From assembly GCF_030285665.1 (NCBI RefSeq), contig NZ_CP127295.1, forward strand, positions 4,836,001 to 4,900,000: a stretch of 64,000 bases of DNA, given 5' to 3'. Each line of letters begins with the position of its first letter. Position 1 is the stretch's first letter. This DNA comes from Amycolatopsis mongoliensis. Lineage in GTDB: Bacteria > Actinomycetota > Actinomycetes > Mycobacteriales > Pseudonocardiaceae. Below the pieces are notes generated by a model. It was given only the letters and a program-made list of their open reading frames with translations. It did no database searches and was not told the origin of the DNA. The position numbers were made by a program, and so were the translations under genes. Of this stretch, positions 25,193 through 37,290 are shown piece by piece.

Positions 25193-26590
25193 TCAGAGGG
25201 CGCGCAGGAAAGCCAGCGACGGCATGAAGAAGTACTCACCGCCCCGCACCGTCACCGATTGCGGCACCGGGTCGGCCGTGCGCTGCACCGATCCGCCCCA
25301 TTCGACGGTGTAGTCCGACGTCCCCCGCTCGCCCTGCCCGATCACCGGGTCGAGCCCCGGCGTGACGCCGTCGACGATCGGGAAGCCCGGGTTGTCCGCC
25401 CAGAGTGCCTGCGTGAACTCGAACTGGTTGCCCAGCACCGAGTTGAACGCCATGAACAGCAGCCCGACCCCGCCGCTCGGCCGCGCCGCGGGTGGCACGT
25501 CGGCGTTCGGGTCGTCCGGCCGTTCGCCGTAGGTGACACCCCGGCGCGCCATCAGGTGCAGGCGCTCGCCGGACGGTTCCTCGGCGCCGCCGGACCCCCG
25601 CGGGTTCGTCTTGCGGATGTGCGCCTGGAACGGGCACTTCAGCGCCGCGCGGTCGCTGTCGTAGGTGAAGTTGTTCGACACCGGGCTTTCCGCGCCGTCT
25701 TCGCGCTGGGTGGTCAGCGGTGTGCCGTCCTCGAACCGGCCGATGAGCATCGCGCCCGCGCGCTCGCGGTCGTCGCCGGTCAGGCCGAGCGTGTCGGCCA
25801 GGTCCGCCTCGGCCTGCTTGAACCGCCGCACGTTCTGGTCGAGCTTGCGGAAGACGAAGTAGCTGCCGAAGTGCACGCCCGGATCGGGTGCCGCGGTGTC
25901 CGGCACCAGCACCTGGGACAGCGGCGCCGCCGGGTTCCACACGTTGATGCCGTCGGTGTTGTTCTTCTCCGCGTCGACGTCCTCGGTGAGGAACAGCGGC
26001 TGGCTCCGGCCGTCGACGTACCCGAAGTGTTCGATGCCCTCGCCGCGCGCGTTGGCGCGGCCGAGGCCGGTCTCCTCCACCAGCACGGCGACGGAGTCCG
26101 GCAGCAGGCCGAGGATTTCGTTGCGCCGGGCGGTCATCGCCTTGTCCGTGGCATCGCCGACGAGCACGACGGCGTGGATTTCCCCGTGGTAGCCCGGATC
26201 GAACGTCGAGCGCGGCGGGTCGTTCAGCTTCCGCCGCGTCTCCGGTGCCGCCATCCCGCGCAGGAATGCCTGGTCCTGCGGGAAGTTTTCGACGCCGAGG
26301 GCGCGGTAGCCGGCCGCGGTGAGTCCGACACCGACGTACGGCGTGCCCGCGGCGCCACCGCTCTTGAACGCGCCGACCTCCTCGAGGTGGGCCTTGGCTG
26401 ACTTCATCTTCCCGGTGACCGAGACCAGGAACGCCCGCGCCTCCGCCGCGTCGCCGAAAGCGAGCAGCAGCGCGGAAAGGTGGTCGCGGACGTGGGCCTT
26501 GAGGATGTTCGGCTGCAGTTCGCCGAGCATCACTTCGGCGTCTCCGGTCGCCGTGGTCCAGGACAGCGTGGTGGACAGGTCGACACTCAT
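25193..26590 (-). CDS. DyP-type heme peroxidase
   Basis: A 465-residue dye-decolourising peroxidase. The family motif GxxDG is GYVDGRSQP, and the proximal heme ligand is predicted to be His324 in FQAHIRKTNPR, where the Arg is also conserved. ELQPNILKAHVRDHLSALLL near the N-terminus and FMAFNSVLGNQFEFTQALWADN near the C-terminus fit the longer class of DyP enzymes. No signal peptide, so cytoplasmic or exported by another route. The physiological substrate is unknown. ATG at 26590 follows a GGGAGGGGAG stretch. It lies 39 bases upstream of the DeoR gene on the same strand and could share its transcript. Confidence 0.92.
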   Translation of the reverse strand: MSVDLSTTLSWTTATGDAEVMLGELQPNILKAHVRDHLSALLLAFGDAAEARAFLVSVTGKMKSAKAHLEEVGAFKSGGAAGTPYVGVGLTAAGYRALGVENFPQDQAFLRGMAAPETRRKLNDPPRSTFDPGYHGEIHAVVLVGDATDKAMTARRNEILGLLPDSVAVLVEETGLGRANARGEGIEHFGYVDGRSQPLFLTEDVDAEKNNTDGINVWNPAAPLSQVLVPDTAAPDPGVHFGSYFVFRKLDQNVRRFKQAEADLADTLGLTGDDRERAGAMLIGRFEDGTPLTTQREDGAESPVSNNFTYDSDRAALKCPFQAHIRKTNPRGSGGAEEPSGERLHLMARRGVTYGERPDDPNADVPPAARPSGGVGLLFMAFNSVLGNQFEFTQALWADNPGFPIVDGVTPGLDPVIGQGERGTSDYTVEWGGSVQRTADPVPQSVTVRGGEYFFMPSLAFLRAL

Positions 26591-26905
26591 TTCGGGCTCC
26601 CCTCCCGTGCGGATATCGCAGGCGCACGACCGGCCCGAGCTCCCCCTGCCGGCCGTGCCCCTGGAACCAGGTTGCCGACGGGGCGCTGCCGCGTGCCACC
26701 GAAACCTGGGCATTCACACGAAAGATTAAGTTGAGCGCCGAACCGTCCGCGGCGGCGGGTCCCCTGGCCGGCCGGCCGGTGGCGAATCACCTTTCGCCGT
26801 GCTTCCGTGAATTCGGTTACCGGTCATTTCCACGTCAGTTCACCGGGAACGGTAGCGGAATTCCCGCCGCTGCCGACTTTCGCCCCGAGAAGGCGGGAGA
26901 CGGAG
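26591..26905. other. gene-free divergent intergenic region
   Basis: 315 bases between the DyP peroxidase and the lipoprotein genes, which are divergent. The stretch around 26700-26740 is less GC-rich than its surroundings. I see no convincing promoter boxes, inverted repeat or small gene. It must hold promoters for both sides. Confidence 0.5.
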
Positions 26906-27787
26906 ATGAACCAGGGAACACCGCGGCTGGCCGTACTGGCCACCGCCGTTGTCATCGGTGCGGCCGGGCTCGCGGGCTGTGCCACCGGTCCGGTGGACCG
27001 GCGGGCGCTGTGCACCGGGTTCGACAAGCTGGGAAGCGAGTTGATGTCGGCGAACGGCCTTTTCGACAACGCCGTCTTCGCCAGTGCCGGGGATCTGGCC
27101 GACCTGGCCGACCGGTACCAGGGCGGCGGGTTGAGCGCCGACGCCACCGCGCTGGAACGGATCTCCGACGCCGACGCGACGAACGGCTTCGAGCTGGAGC
27201 GCGCCACGTCCGGGACCGCGAAGGTCTGCGGGCACCCGCTGGGCCTGGGGACGACGAGCTACGCGGAAACCGGCAGCGGGAGCACGCAGGCGAACGGCGG
27301 CTACGGGAGTTACGGCGGGTATGGCTACTCGCCGCCCACGGAGTCCGTGACGTCGACGGCGCCCGAGCCGCCCACGTCGTCTTCGCCGACGACCCCGGCC
27401 GGTGACGAGGTGTCCGCGCGGGCCACCCTCCAGCAGCAGGTGGACACCGACCGGACCCAGGTGGAAACCCTGGCGGACAAGTGGGTTCCGCAGCTGTCGT
27501 CGAAGAACCACGGCCTCGTGGCGCACGGGACGACCTACGACTACCGCGCGATCTGGGCCGACTTCACCGCGACCCGGCAGGCGTACCCGTCGGCACTGCT
27601 GCTCTGGTCCGGCGACTACACGAGCTACACCAAGGGCGACTTCTGGGTCACGGTGGCGAACCAGTCGTTCCCGACCGGCGCGGCCGCGAACGCCTGGTGC
27701 GTGGCCGAGCACCTCGACGCCGACCACTGCTTCGCCAAGCTCGTTTCGCACACCCACGGACCCCGGGGCAGCACCCTGCCCCGGTGA
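26906..27787 (+). CDS. secreted lipoprotein of unknown function
   Basis: A 293-residue lipoprotein: signal peptide with lipobox GLAGC and modified Cys25, then a mostly helical region to about residue 125, a Gly/Tyr stretch (GGYGSYGGYGYSPP), a Ser/Thr/Pro linker to about 170, and a C-terminal domain of about 120 residues with LQQQVDTDRTQVETLADKWV, YRAIWADFTATRQAYP and LLLWSGDYTSYTKGDFWVTV. The last part resembles domains of unknown function in actinobacterial exported proteins with a likely protein-interaction role. ATG 26906 follows GGAGACGGAG. The next gene is 22 bases on and is probably co-transcribed. Confidence 0.85.
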   Translation: MNQGTPRLAVLATAVVIGAAGLAGCATGPVDRRALCTGFDKLGSELMSANGLFDNAVFASAGDLADLADRYQGGGLSADATALERISDADATNGFELERATSGTAKVCGHPLGLGTTSYAETGSGSTQANGGYGSYGGYGYSPPTESVTSTAPEPPTSSSPTTPAGDEVSARATLQQQVDTDRTQVETLADKWVPQLSSKNHGLVAHGTTYDYRAIWADFTATRQAYPSALLLWSGDYTSYTKGDFWVTVANQSFPTGAAANAWCVAEHLDADHCFAKLVSHTHGPRGSTLPR

Positions 27788-27809
27788 ACCACCCGAGAAA
27801 GGAACTGTC

Positions 27810-28109
27810 GTGAACTGGAGTGCTTACGAAGTCTTCAGCCTGCTCAGCGGTGTCGTCATGATCGGGGTCGCCTGCGCCCCCAAGGTCAAGGCCTCCGAAC
27901 GGTTCTGGGCCCTCGTCAGCGGGGCTTTCTTGATCGGCTACGCGATCTACGTCGCCAACCAGACGAGCGGGACCTTCTCCTTCCCCTGGATCATCTTCGT
28001 GATCCCCTTCGCCGCCGCGGGCTACCTCGTGGTGCAGGCCCTCTCGAGAAGCCGGGAGACCGGGAACCCGCAGAACGACGACCGGCAGAACGAAGACCGG
28101 ACCCGGTGA
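27810..28109 (+). CDS. small membrane protein of unknown function
   Basis: A 99-residue protein with three likely membrane segments (VFSLLSGVVMIGVACAP, FWALVSGAFLIGYAIYVA, FPWIIFVIPFAAAGYLVVQAL) and a polar C-terminus rich in Asn, Asp and Arg. No family is recognised. GTG at 27810 follows AAAGGA by seven bases, which gives a better fit than the longer open frame. It is 22 bases after the lipoprotein gene, suggesting the two act together at the cell envelope; its stop is 9 bases before the convergent TetR stop. Confidence 0.78.
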   Translation: MNWSAYEVFSLLSGVVMIGVACAPKVKASERFWALVSGAFLIGYAIYVANQTSGTFSFPWIIFVIPFAAAGYLVVQALSRSRETGNPQNDDRQNEDRTR

Positions 28110-28118
28110 CGCGGTTCC

Positions 28119-28691
28119 TCAGCCGAGCTCGGCCGTCGCCTCGACGAGTTCCGACAACGCTTCCCGGGCCACTTCGCCGAAGCTCCGCTCGTTCGACGGC
28201 TCCACCCACCGCGCGAACCCCGTCGTGAACGCCAGGCCGCCGATCTCGGCGGCCAGGCTCGCCGCCGGGTCCGGGATTCCGCGTTCGCGCAACGCCTCGG
28301 CCATCGTGGCCGTGAGCTTCGCGTGCTTGAGCAGCGACCGCTCCCGCAGGTCGCTGTGGTCCGCGACCACCTGCCGGATCGTCCGGGCCTGCTCGCGGCG
28401 TTCCGGGCCGAAGGCCGCTTCGGTGGCCGTGAGCGCTGCCGCGACCGCGTCGATCGGCGTCGCCTCGGCGGGGGCGGCCGCGATCCCCTCGGCGAACATA
28501 CGGCTCAGGATTTCCTGGCCGGCGAAGAGCACTTCGCGCTTGTCGGCGAAGTGCCGGAAGAACGTCCGCTTCGTCAGCCCGGCCCGCTCGGTGATCTCCG
28601 CGACCGTGACGGCGTCGTACCCCCGCTCGGCGAACGACTCCACCGCGGCGCGCAGCAGCCGCTCGCGTGCGTTCGGTTCCCAGCGGCTCAT
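28119..28691 (-). CDS. TetR-family regulator
   Basis: A 190-residue TetR repressor with N-terminal HTH ERLLRAAVESFAERGYDAVTVAEITERAGLTKRTFFRHFADK (residues 10-51) and a helical ligand domain. The gene is divergent from the NAD-dependent reductase gene at 28773, with two near-identical 19-bp palindromes between them (28707-28725, 28740-28758). The first of these is 16 bases before its own start, so it probably represses itself and the reductase gene. The ligand is unknown. Confidence 0.93.
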   Translation of the reverse strand: MSRWEPNARERLLRAAVESFAERGYDAVTVAEITERAGLTKRTFFRHFADKREVLFAGQEILSRMFAEGIAAAPAEATPIDAVAAALTATEAAFGPERREQARTIRQVVADHSDLRERSLLKHAKLTATMAEALRERGIPDPAASLAAEIGGLAFTTGFARWVEPSNERSFGEVAREALSELVEATAELG

Positions 28692-28706
28692 GGTCCCAGC
28701 TTAAGC

Positions 28707-28758
28707 GATGACACCCGGTGTCGTCACACGTGCTACGGTGATGTCACCAGGTGTCATC
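28707..28758. promoter_or_regulatory. two TetR-type operators with an embedded -10 box
   Basis: Operator 1 (28707-28725) is GATGACACC-C-GGTGTCGTC and operator 2 (28740-28758) is GATGTCACC-A-GGTGTCATC; each has 8 of 9 paired bases and both fit the consensus GATGACACC-N-GGTGTCATC. Centres are 33 bp apart, about three helical turns. TACGGT (28734-28739) between them can be the -10 box of the reductase gene, so repressor bound at both would block RNA polymerase. Assignment to the adjacent TetR protein is by position. Confidence 0.75.
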
Positions 28759-28772
28759 ACAGGGAGGTTCTC

Positions 28773-29645
28773 ATGCGTGTCTTCGTCACCGGCGCGAACG
28801 GCTGGATCGGCTCGGCCCTCGTGCCCGAGCTGCTCGGCGCCGGCCACCAGGTCGTCGGCCTCGCCCGGTCGGACGCCTCCGCGGCGGCCGTCGAAAAAAT
28901 GGGCGCCGAGGTGCTCCGCGGCGACCTGGACGACCTCGAAACGCTCGAAGCGGGCGCCCGGGCCGCCGACGGCGTCGTCCACCTCGCCTTCGGGCACGAC
29001 TTCGACCGGATGGACGCCGCGATCCGGACCGACGCGGCCGCCGTCGGCGCCATGACGGCCGTGCTCGAGGGCAAGGCGTTCATCGCCGCTTCGGGGACGC
29101 CGTTCGTGGCCGGGCGGCCGGCGACCGAGCAGGACGAAGCCGTCTTCGGGGGTCCGGTGGCCGGCCGGGCCGACATCGCCCGCGCCGTCCTGGCGACAGC
29201 GCAACGCGGCGTCCGCGCGTCCCTCGTGCGGCTGCCGCGCTCGGTGCACGGGGAAGGGGACGCCCACGGCCTCATCACGCGGCTCATCGACGCGGGACGG
29301 CAGAGGGGCATCGCGGCCTACGTCGGTGACGGGACGGCGCGCTGGCCGGCGGTGCACGTCCTCGACGCGGCGCACCTGTTCCGCCTGGCGCTGGAACAGG
29401 CTCCCGCGGGCTCGGTGCTGCACGCGGTCGGCGACGAGGGCGTGGCCATCCGGGACGTCGCGGAGGTGGCCGGCCGCCGGCTCGGGCTCCCGGTCACGTC
29501 CGTGGCGGCCGACGAGCTCGGCTTCCTCGGCGCGCTCCTGGCGATCGACCAGCCGGCGTCCGCGGACCGGACCCGAGAGCTGTTCGGCTGGCAGCCGGCG
29601 CACCCGGGACTGCTGGACGACCTCGAAAAGGGTTACTACGGCTGA
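28773..29645 (+). CDS. NAD-dependent epimerase/dehydratase-type SDR protein
   Basis: A 290-residue extended or atypical SDR. The dinucleotide loop is MRVFVTGANGWIGSALVPELL (split at Leu), followed by GDLDDLETLEAGARAADGVVHLAFGH. The usual YxxxK is not clear, as in atypical SDRs of the NAD-dependent epimerase group; VGDGTARWPAVHVLDAAHLFRLALE is the substrate-domain signature. Substrate unknown. ATG 28773 follows GGGAGG. The gene is divergent from the TetR gene and downstream of two operators, so it is likely induced by the TetR ligand. Confidence 0.9.
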   Translation: MRVFVTGANGWIGSALVPELLGAGHQVVGLARSDASAAAVEKMGAEVLRGDLDDLETLEAGARAADGVVHLAFGHDFDRMDAAIRTDAAAVGAMTAVLEGKAFIAASGTPFVAGRPATEQDEAVFGGPVAGRADIARAVLATAQRGVRASLVRLPRSVHGEGDAHGLITRLIDAGRQRGIAAYVGDGTARWPAVHVLDAAHLFRLALEQAPAGSVLHAVGDEGVAIRDVAEVAGRRLGLPVTSVAADELGFLGALLAIDQPASADRTRELFGWQPAHPGLLDDLEKGYYG

Positions 29646-29701
29646 AAGTGGGACAGCGCCGACGGGGGTGGCGACAGTGACACCCCCGCCGGCGCCGGGT
29701 T

Positions 29702-31153
29702 CTACGCGATCGGCCGGTCCGTCGGCGCGATCGGGGCGGGCAGGACGTCCCGCCCGGTCAGGTAGGCGTCCACGCCGGCCGCGGCACTGCGGCCCTCCGC
29801 GATCGCCCACACGATCAGGGACTGGCCGCGGCCCATGTCGCCGGCCACGAACACGTTGTCCAGGCTGGTCTTGAACGCCTGGTCGCGGGCGACGTTGCCG
29901 CGCGGGTCCAGCTCGACGCCGAGGTCCTCGATCAGGCCCTTCTTCTGCGGCCCGAGGAAGCCCATCGCCAGCAGGACGAGCTGCGCGGGCAGCTCGCGCT
30001 CGCTGCCCTCCACCGGGACGAACTTGCCGCTCTCGTTGCGCACCTCGACCAGCTTCAACGCCCGGACCCGGCCGTCGGCGTCACCCAGGAACTCCTGCGT
30101 GTTCACCGCGTACAGCCGCTCGCCGCCCTCTTCGTGCGCCGAGGAGACCCGGTAGATCATCGGGTAGGTCGGCCACGGGTGGGCGTCCGAGCGCGCCTCC
30201 GGCGGCTTCGGCATGATCTCCAGCTGCGTCACCGACTTCGCGCCCTGGCGGTGCGAGGTCCCGACGCAGTCCGCGCCCGTGTCGCCGCCGCCGATGACGA
30301 CGACGTCCAGGCCGGAAGCGTCGAACGGCGACTTCTCCAGCTCGCCCGAAGCGACGCGGTTGGCCGGCGGCAGGAACTCCATCGCCTGGTGGATGCCGTC
30401 CAGCTCGCGGCCCGGGATCGGCAGGTCGCGCCAGTCGGTCGCGCCGCCCGCCAGCACGACGGCGTCGTACGACGAAGTCAGCTCCTCGGCGGTGATGTCG
30501 GCGCCGACGTTCACCGAGGTGCGGAACTCCGTGCCCTCGGCCTCCATCTGCGCCAGGCGCCGGTCGAGCCGGTGCTTCTCCATCTTGAACTCGGGGATGC
30601 CGTAGCGCAGCAGCCCGCCGATCTTGTCGGCCCGCTCGAGGACCACGACGCTGTGGCCCGCGCGCGTGAGCTGCTGCGCCGCGGCGAGTCCCGAGGGGCC
30701 GGACCCGACGACCGCGACCTTCTTGCCGGTCTTCGTGACCGGCGGCAGCGGCGTCACCCAACCCTCTTCGAAGGCGCGGTCGACGATGGAGATCTCGACG
30801 CGCTTGATCGTCACCGGGTCGTCGTTGATCCCCAGCACGCACGCGGTTTCGCAGGGTGCCGGGCACAGGGTGCCGGTGAACTCCGGGAAGTTGTTGGTCG
30901 CGTGGAGCCGTTCGATGGCCTGCTGCCAGTCGTCCCGCCACACCAGGGTGTTCCACTCCGGGATGAGGTTCCCGAGCGGGCAGCCCTGGTGGCAGAACGG
31001 GATGCCGCAGTCCATGCAGCGGCCGGCCTGCTTCTCCAGCTTCGTCGTGGCGAAGTCTTCGTAGACCTCTCGCCAGTCCATCAGCCGCAGGTCGACCGGA
31101 CGGCGCTTCGGCTCTTCGCGGGTGGTGGTCAGAAAGCCCTTGGGGTCAGCCAT
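29702..31153 (-). CDS. gltD: glutamate synthase small subunit
   Basis: NADPH-oxidising beta subunit of glutamate synthase. The 483 residues have N-terminal Fe-S cysteines in RCMDCGIPFCHQGCPLGN and CPAPCETACVLG, the FAD loop KVAVVGSGPSGLAAAQQL, the NADPH loop VVVIGGGDTGADCVG and a C-terminal FAD motif NVFVAGDMGRGQSLIVWAI. Length is normal. ATG 31153 was chosen because the family begins MADPKGFLTTTREEPKRRPV. It follows gltB by 65 bases on the same strand and will be co-transcribed. Confidence 0.97.
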   Translation of the reverse strand: MADPKGFLTTTREEPKRRPVDLRLMDWREVYEDFATTKLEKQAGRCMDCGIPFCHQGCPLGNLIPEWNTLVWRDDWQQAIERLHATNNFPEFTGTLCPAPCETACVLGINDDPVTIKRVEISIVDRAFEEGWVTPLPPVTKTGKKVAVVGSGPSGLAAAQQLTRAGHSVVVLERADKIGGLLRYGIPEFKMEKHRLDRRLAQMEAEGTEFRTSVNVGADITAEELTSSYDAVVLAGGATDWRDLPIPGRELDGIHQAMEFLPPANRVASGELEKSPFDASGLDVVVIGGGDTGADCVGTSHRQGAKSVTQLEIMPKPPEARSDAHPWPTYPMIYRVSSAHEEGGERLYAVNTQEFLGDADGRVRALKLVEVRNESGKFVPVEGSERELPAQLVLLAMGFLGPQKKGLIEDLGVELDPRGNVARDQAFKTSLDNVFVAGDMGRGQSLIVWAIAEGRSAAAGVDAYLTGRDVLPAPIAPTDRPIA

Positions 31154-31218
31154 GTGCGGCCTCCGTTTCTTGCGGGACACCCGCACCCGGTCGGCACTCA
31201 TGACTGGCTGCGCGATTA

Positions 31219-35790
<4,572 letters not shown>

Positions 35791-36337
35791 GGCTGGCCGC
35801 CTCCCAAGGCGTTGGCGCGACCGGTACTCACTCCATCGTGTGGTTCGAGCTGAACCGGTTAACGAAGTGGTCCGGTACCGCGATGGTCAGTCGAGAACAG
35901 TTGCTGTTGTCGGCGTTGTCGGTGTCGCAGAGCAAGATGCCGCGAAGCGTCGGCCGAGCGGCGATGCTCGGAAACCGGACGCGGGTCATCTGGGAGGCCG
36001 CACAACGCTGGGCAGCCGAACATGTCGGTCCTGCGCACGCGCACAGACGGACCACTGTGGTGGGGGTCAGTCGGAGCGCGCGGTGTTACTCCCGGGTTCG
36101 CCGGGTCTTATGACGATAGTGTGAATTCGCTGTTATCGACATACGTCGTTGTCCCCGGGTGGGAAATGCCACGCATACGTTGACGGCCCCCAGGGTAGTC
36201 CCATATGCCGGGCTGGACCTCCCGAAGAGCGGTCTATGGTCGCTCTGACCAGCGGAAATGTCCGTCCGAAGTGGCCTGGGGCACGTGTGGCGACGCCGCT
36301 TCGGGGTGGGAAGCTGAGTGCATGGCGGACTCGTCCG
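35791..36337. other. gene-free region upstream of gltB
   Basis: 547 bases between divergent gltB and the IMPACT gene. Composition is less GC-rich than the genes around it. Short open frames exist on both strands (for example 35838-36113) but contain rare codons such as TTA, show no family resemblance and lack ribosome binding sites, so I do not call them. The region should contain the gltB promoter; I could not identify its boxes with confidence. Confidence 0.6.
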
Positions 36338-36967
36338 ATGACTGATCGTTATCTCTCCGTGGCTCGTCCGGGGGTCCACGAGATCGAGATCAAGCGCTCC
36401 CGGTTCCTCTGCGCCCTGGCTCCGGTGACCTCGGAGGAGGCCGCGCGCGAGTTCATCGCGGCTCGCCGGCGCGCCGATCCGGGGGCGCGGCACCACTGTC
36501 ACGCGTTCGTCCTGGGTCCCGACGGGCGGACCCAGCGGTCCAGTGACGACGGTGAGCCGGCCGGTACCGCGGGTACCCCGATGCTGGAGGTGCTCCGCCG
36601 TCGCGAGCTGACCGACACGGTCGCGGTGGTGACGCGGTACTTCGGGGGAGTGCTGCTCGGGGCGGGCGGGCTGATCCGCGCGTACGGTCAGTCCGTTTCG
36701 GACGCGCTGGAAGTGGTTGGTGTACTAGAACACCGGCGTCTCAGGCTCGTCGAGGTGGCGGTGAGTTACGACCGCGCGGGCCGGCTGGAGAACGACCTGC
36801 GCGCGTCGCGGTACCTGCTGCACGCGACCCGCTTCGACGAGTCGGCCCGCTTCGAGATCGGCTTGGCTCCGGACGAGGCCCCGGTGTTCGAGAGCTGGCT
36901 CGCGGACCTGACGAACGGCGAAGCGACGACGACGGAACTCGGCGAGACCTGGGTGCAGGTCCCGTGA
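36338..36967 (+). CDS. IMPACT/YigZ-family protein
   Basis: A 209-residue protein of the YigZ/IMPACT family. The N-terminal domain has EIEIKRSRFLCALAPV, HHCHAFVLGPDGRTQRSSDDGEPAGTAGTPML and VVTRYFGGVLLGAGGLIRAYGQSV, the strongest family marks; a ferredoxin-like C-terminal domain follows. Eukaryotic IMPACT acts in translation control; bacterial members have no settled role. ATG 36338 is chosen because family homology starts there. Its stop codon lies within the first of the 21-bp repeats at 36964. Confidence 0.92.
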   Translation: MTDRYLSVARPGVHEIEIKRSRFLCALAPVTSEEAAREFIAARRRADPGARHHCHAFVLGPDGRTQRSSDDGEPAGTAGTPMLEVLRRRELTDTVAVVTRYFGGVLLGAGGLIRAYGQSVSDALEVVGVLEHRRLRLVEVAVSYDRAGRLENDLRASRYLLHATRFDESARFEIGLAPDEAPVFESWLADLTNGEATTTELGETWVQVP

Positions 36968-37027
36968 TCGAACCCGGAACCCGCGTGATCGAACCCGGAA
37001 CTCGCGAGTTCCGGCTCTGATCACGCG
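36964..37027. repeat. two 21-bp direct repeats and a nested hairpin
   Basis: Units 36964-36984 and 36985-37005 are GTGATCGAACCCGGAACCCG-C and its copy with one change. The second unit runs into a hairpin: outer arms CGCGTGATC (36982-36990) and GATCACGCG (37019-37027), inner perfect 16-bp palindrome GGAACTCGCGAGTTCC (36997-37012). The TGA of the IMPACT gene is inside unit 1. Likely a terminator built from a repeat. Confidence 0.8.
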
Positions 37028-37208
37028 GGTTCGGGGTTCCGTCCCGCGCGACGGTGAACCAGCGGTGCCGAGTGGTCCGGTCCGGATTCGCTTGGCGCGC
37101 AACGAACTTTCGGTGCTACCGCGATCGGGTCGACTCGTGGCACCATGTCGTGCCACCGAGTTCCGGTACCACTTCGATCGCCACGACGTCGTCGACGCGG
37201 CTCGCGCT

Positions 37209-37252
37209 GACAACGTTGTCACCTTCTGCTTTGCTTGCCCGACAACGTTGTC
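37209..37252. promoter_or_regulatory. two LacI-type operators before the GH92 gene
   Basis: The perfect palindrome GACAACGTTGTC occurs at 37209-37220 and 37241-37252, centres 32 bp apart, and the first copy extends to TGACAACGTTGTCA. An even-length palindrome with central CG is typical of LacI-family operators before glycoside hydrolase genes. The matching repressor is not in this window. The second copy ends 38 bases before the GH92 start. Confidence 0.75.
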
Positions 37253-37290
37253 GCCCGGCGGAAAGCGTGCGACAGGGAGAGGAACGGTTC

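Noticed and set aside
35838..36113. 91-codon open frame upstream of gltB
   Set aside because: No ribosome binding site, contains a TTA codon, mixed third-position use and no recognisable domain; treated as intergenic.
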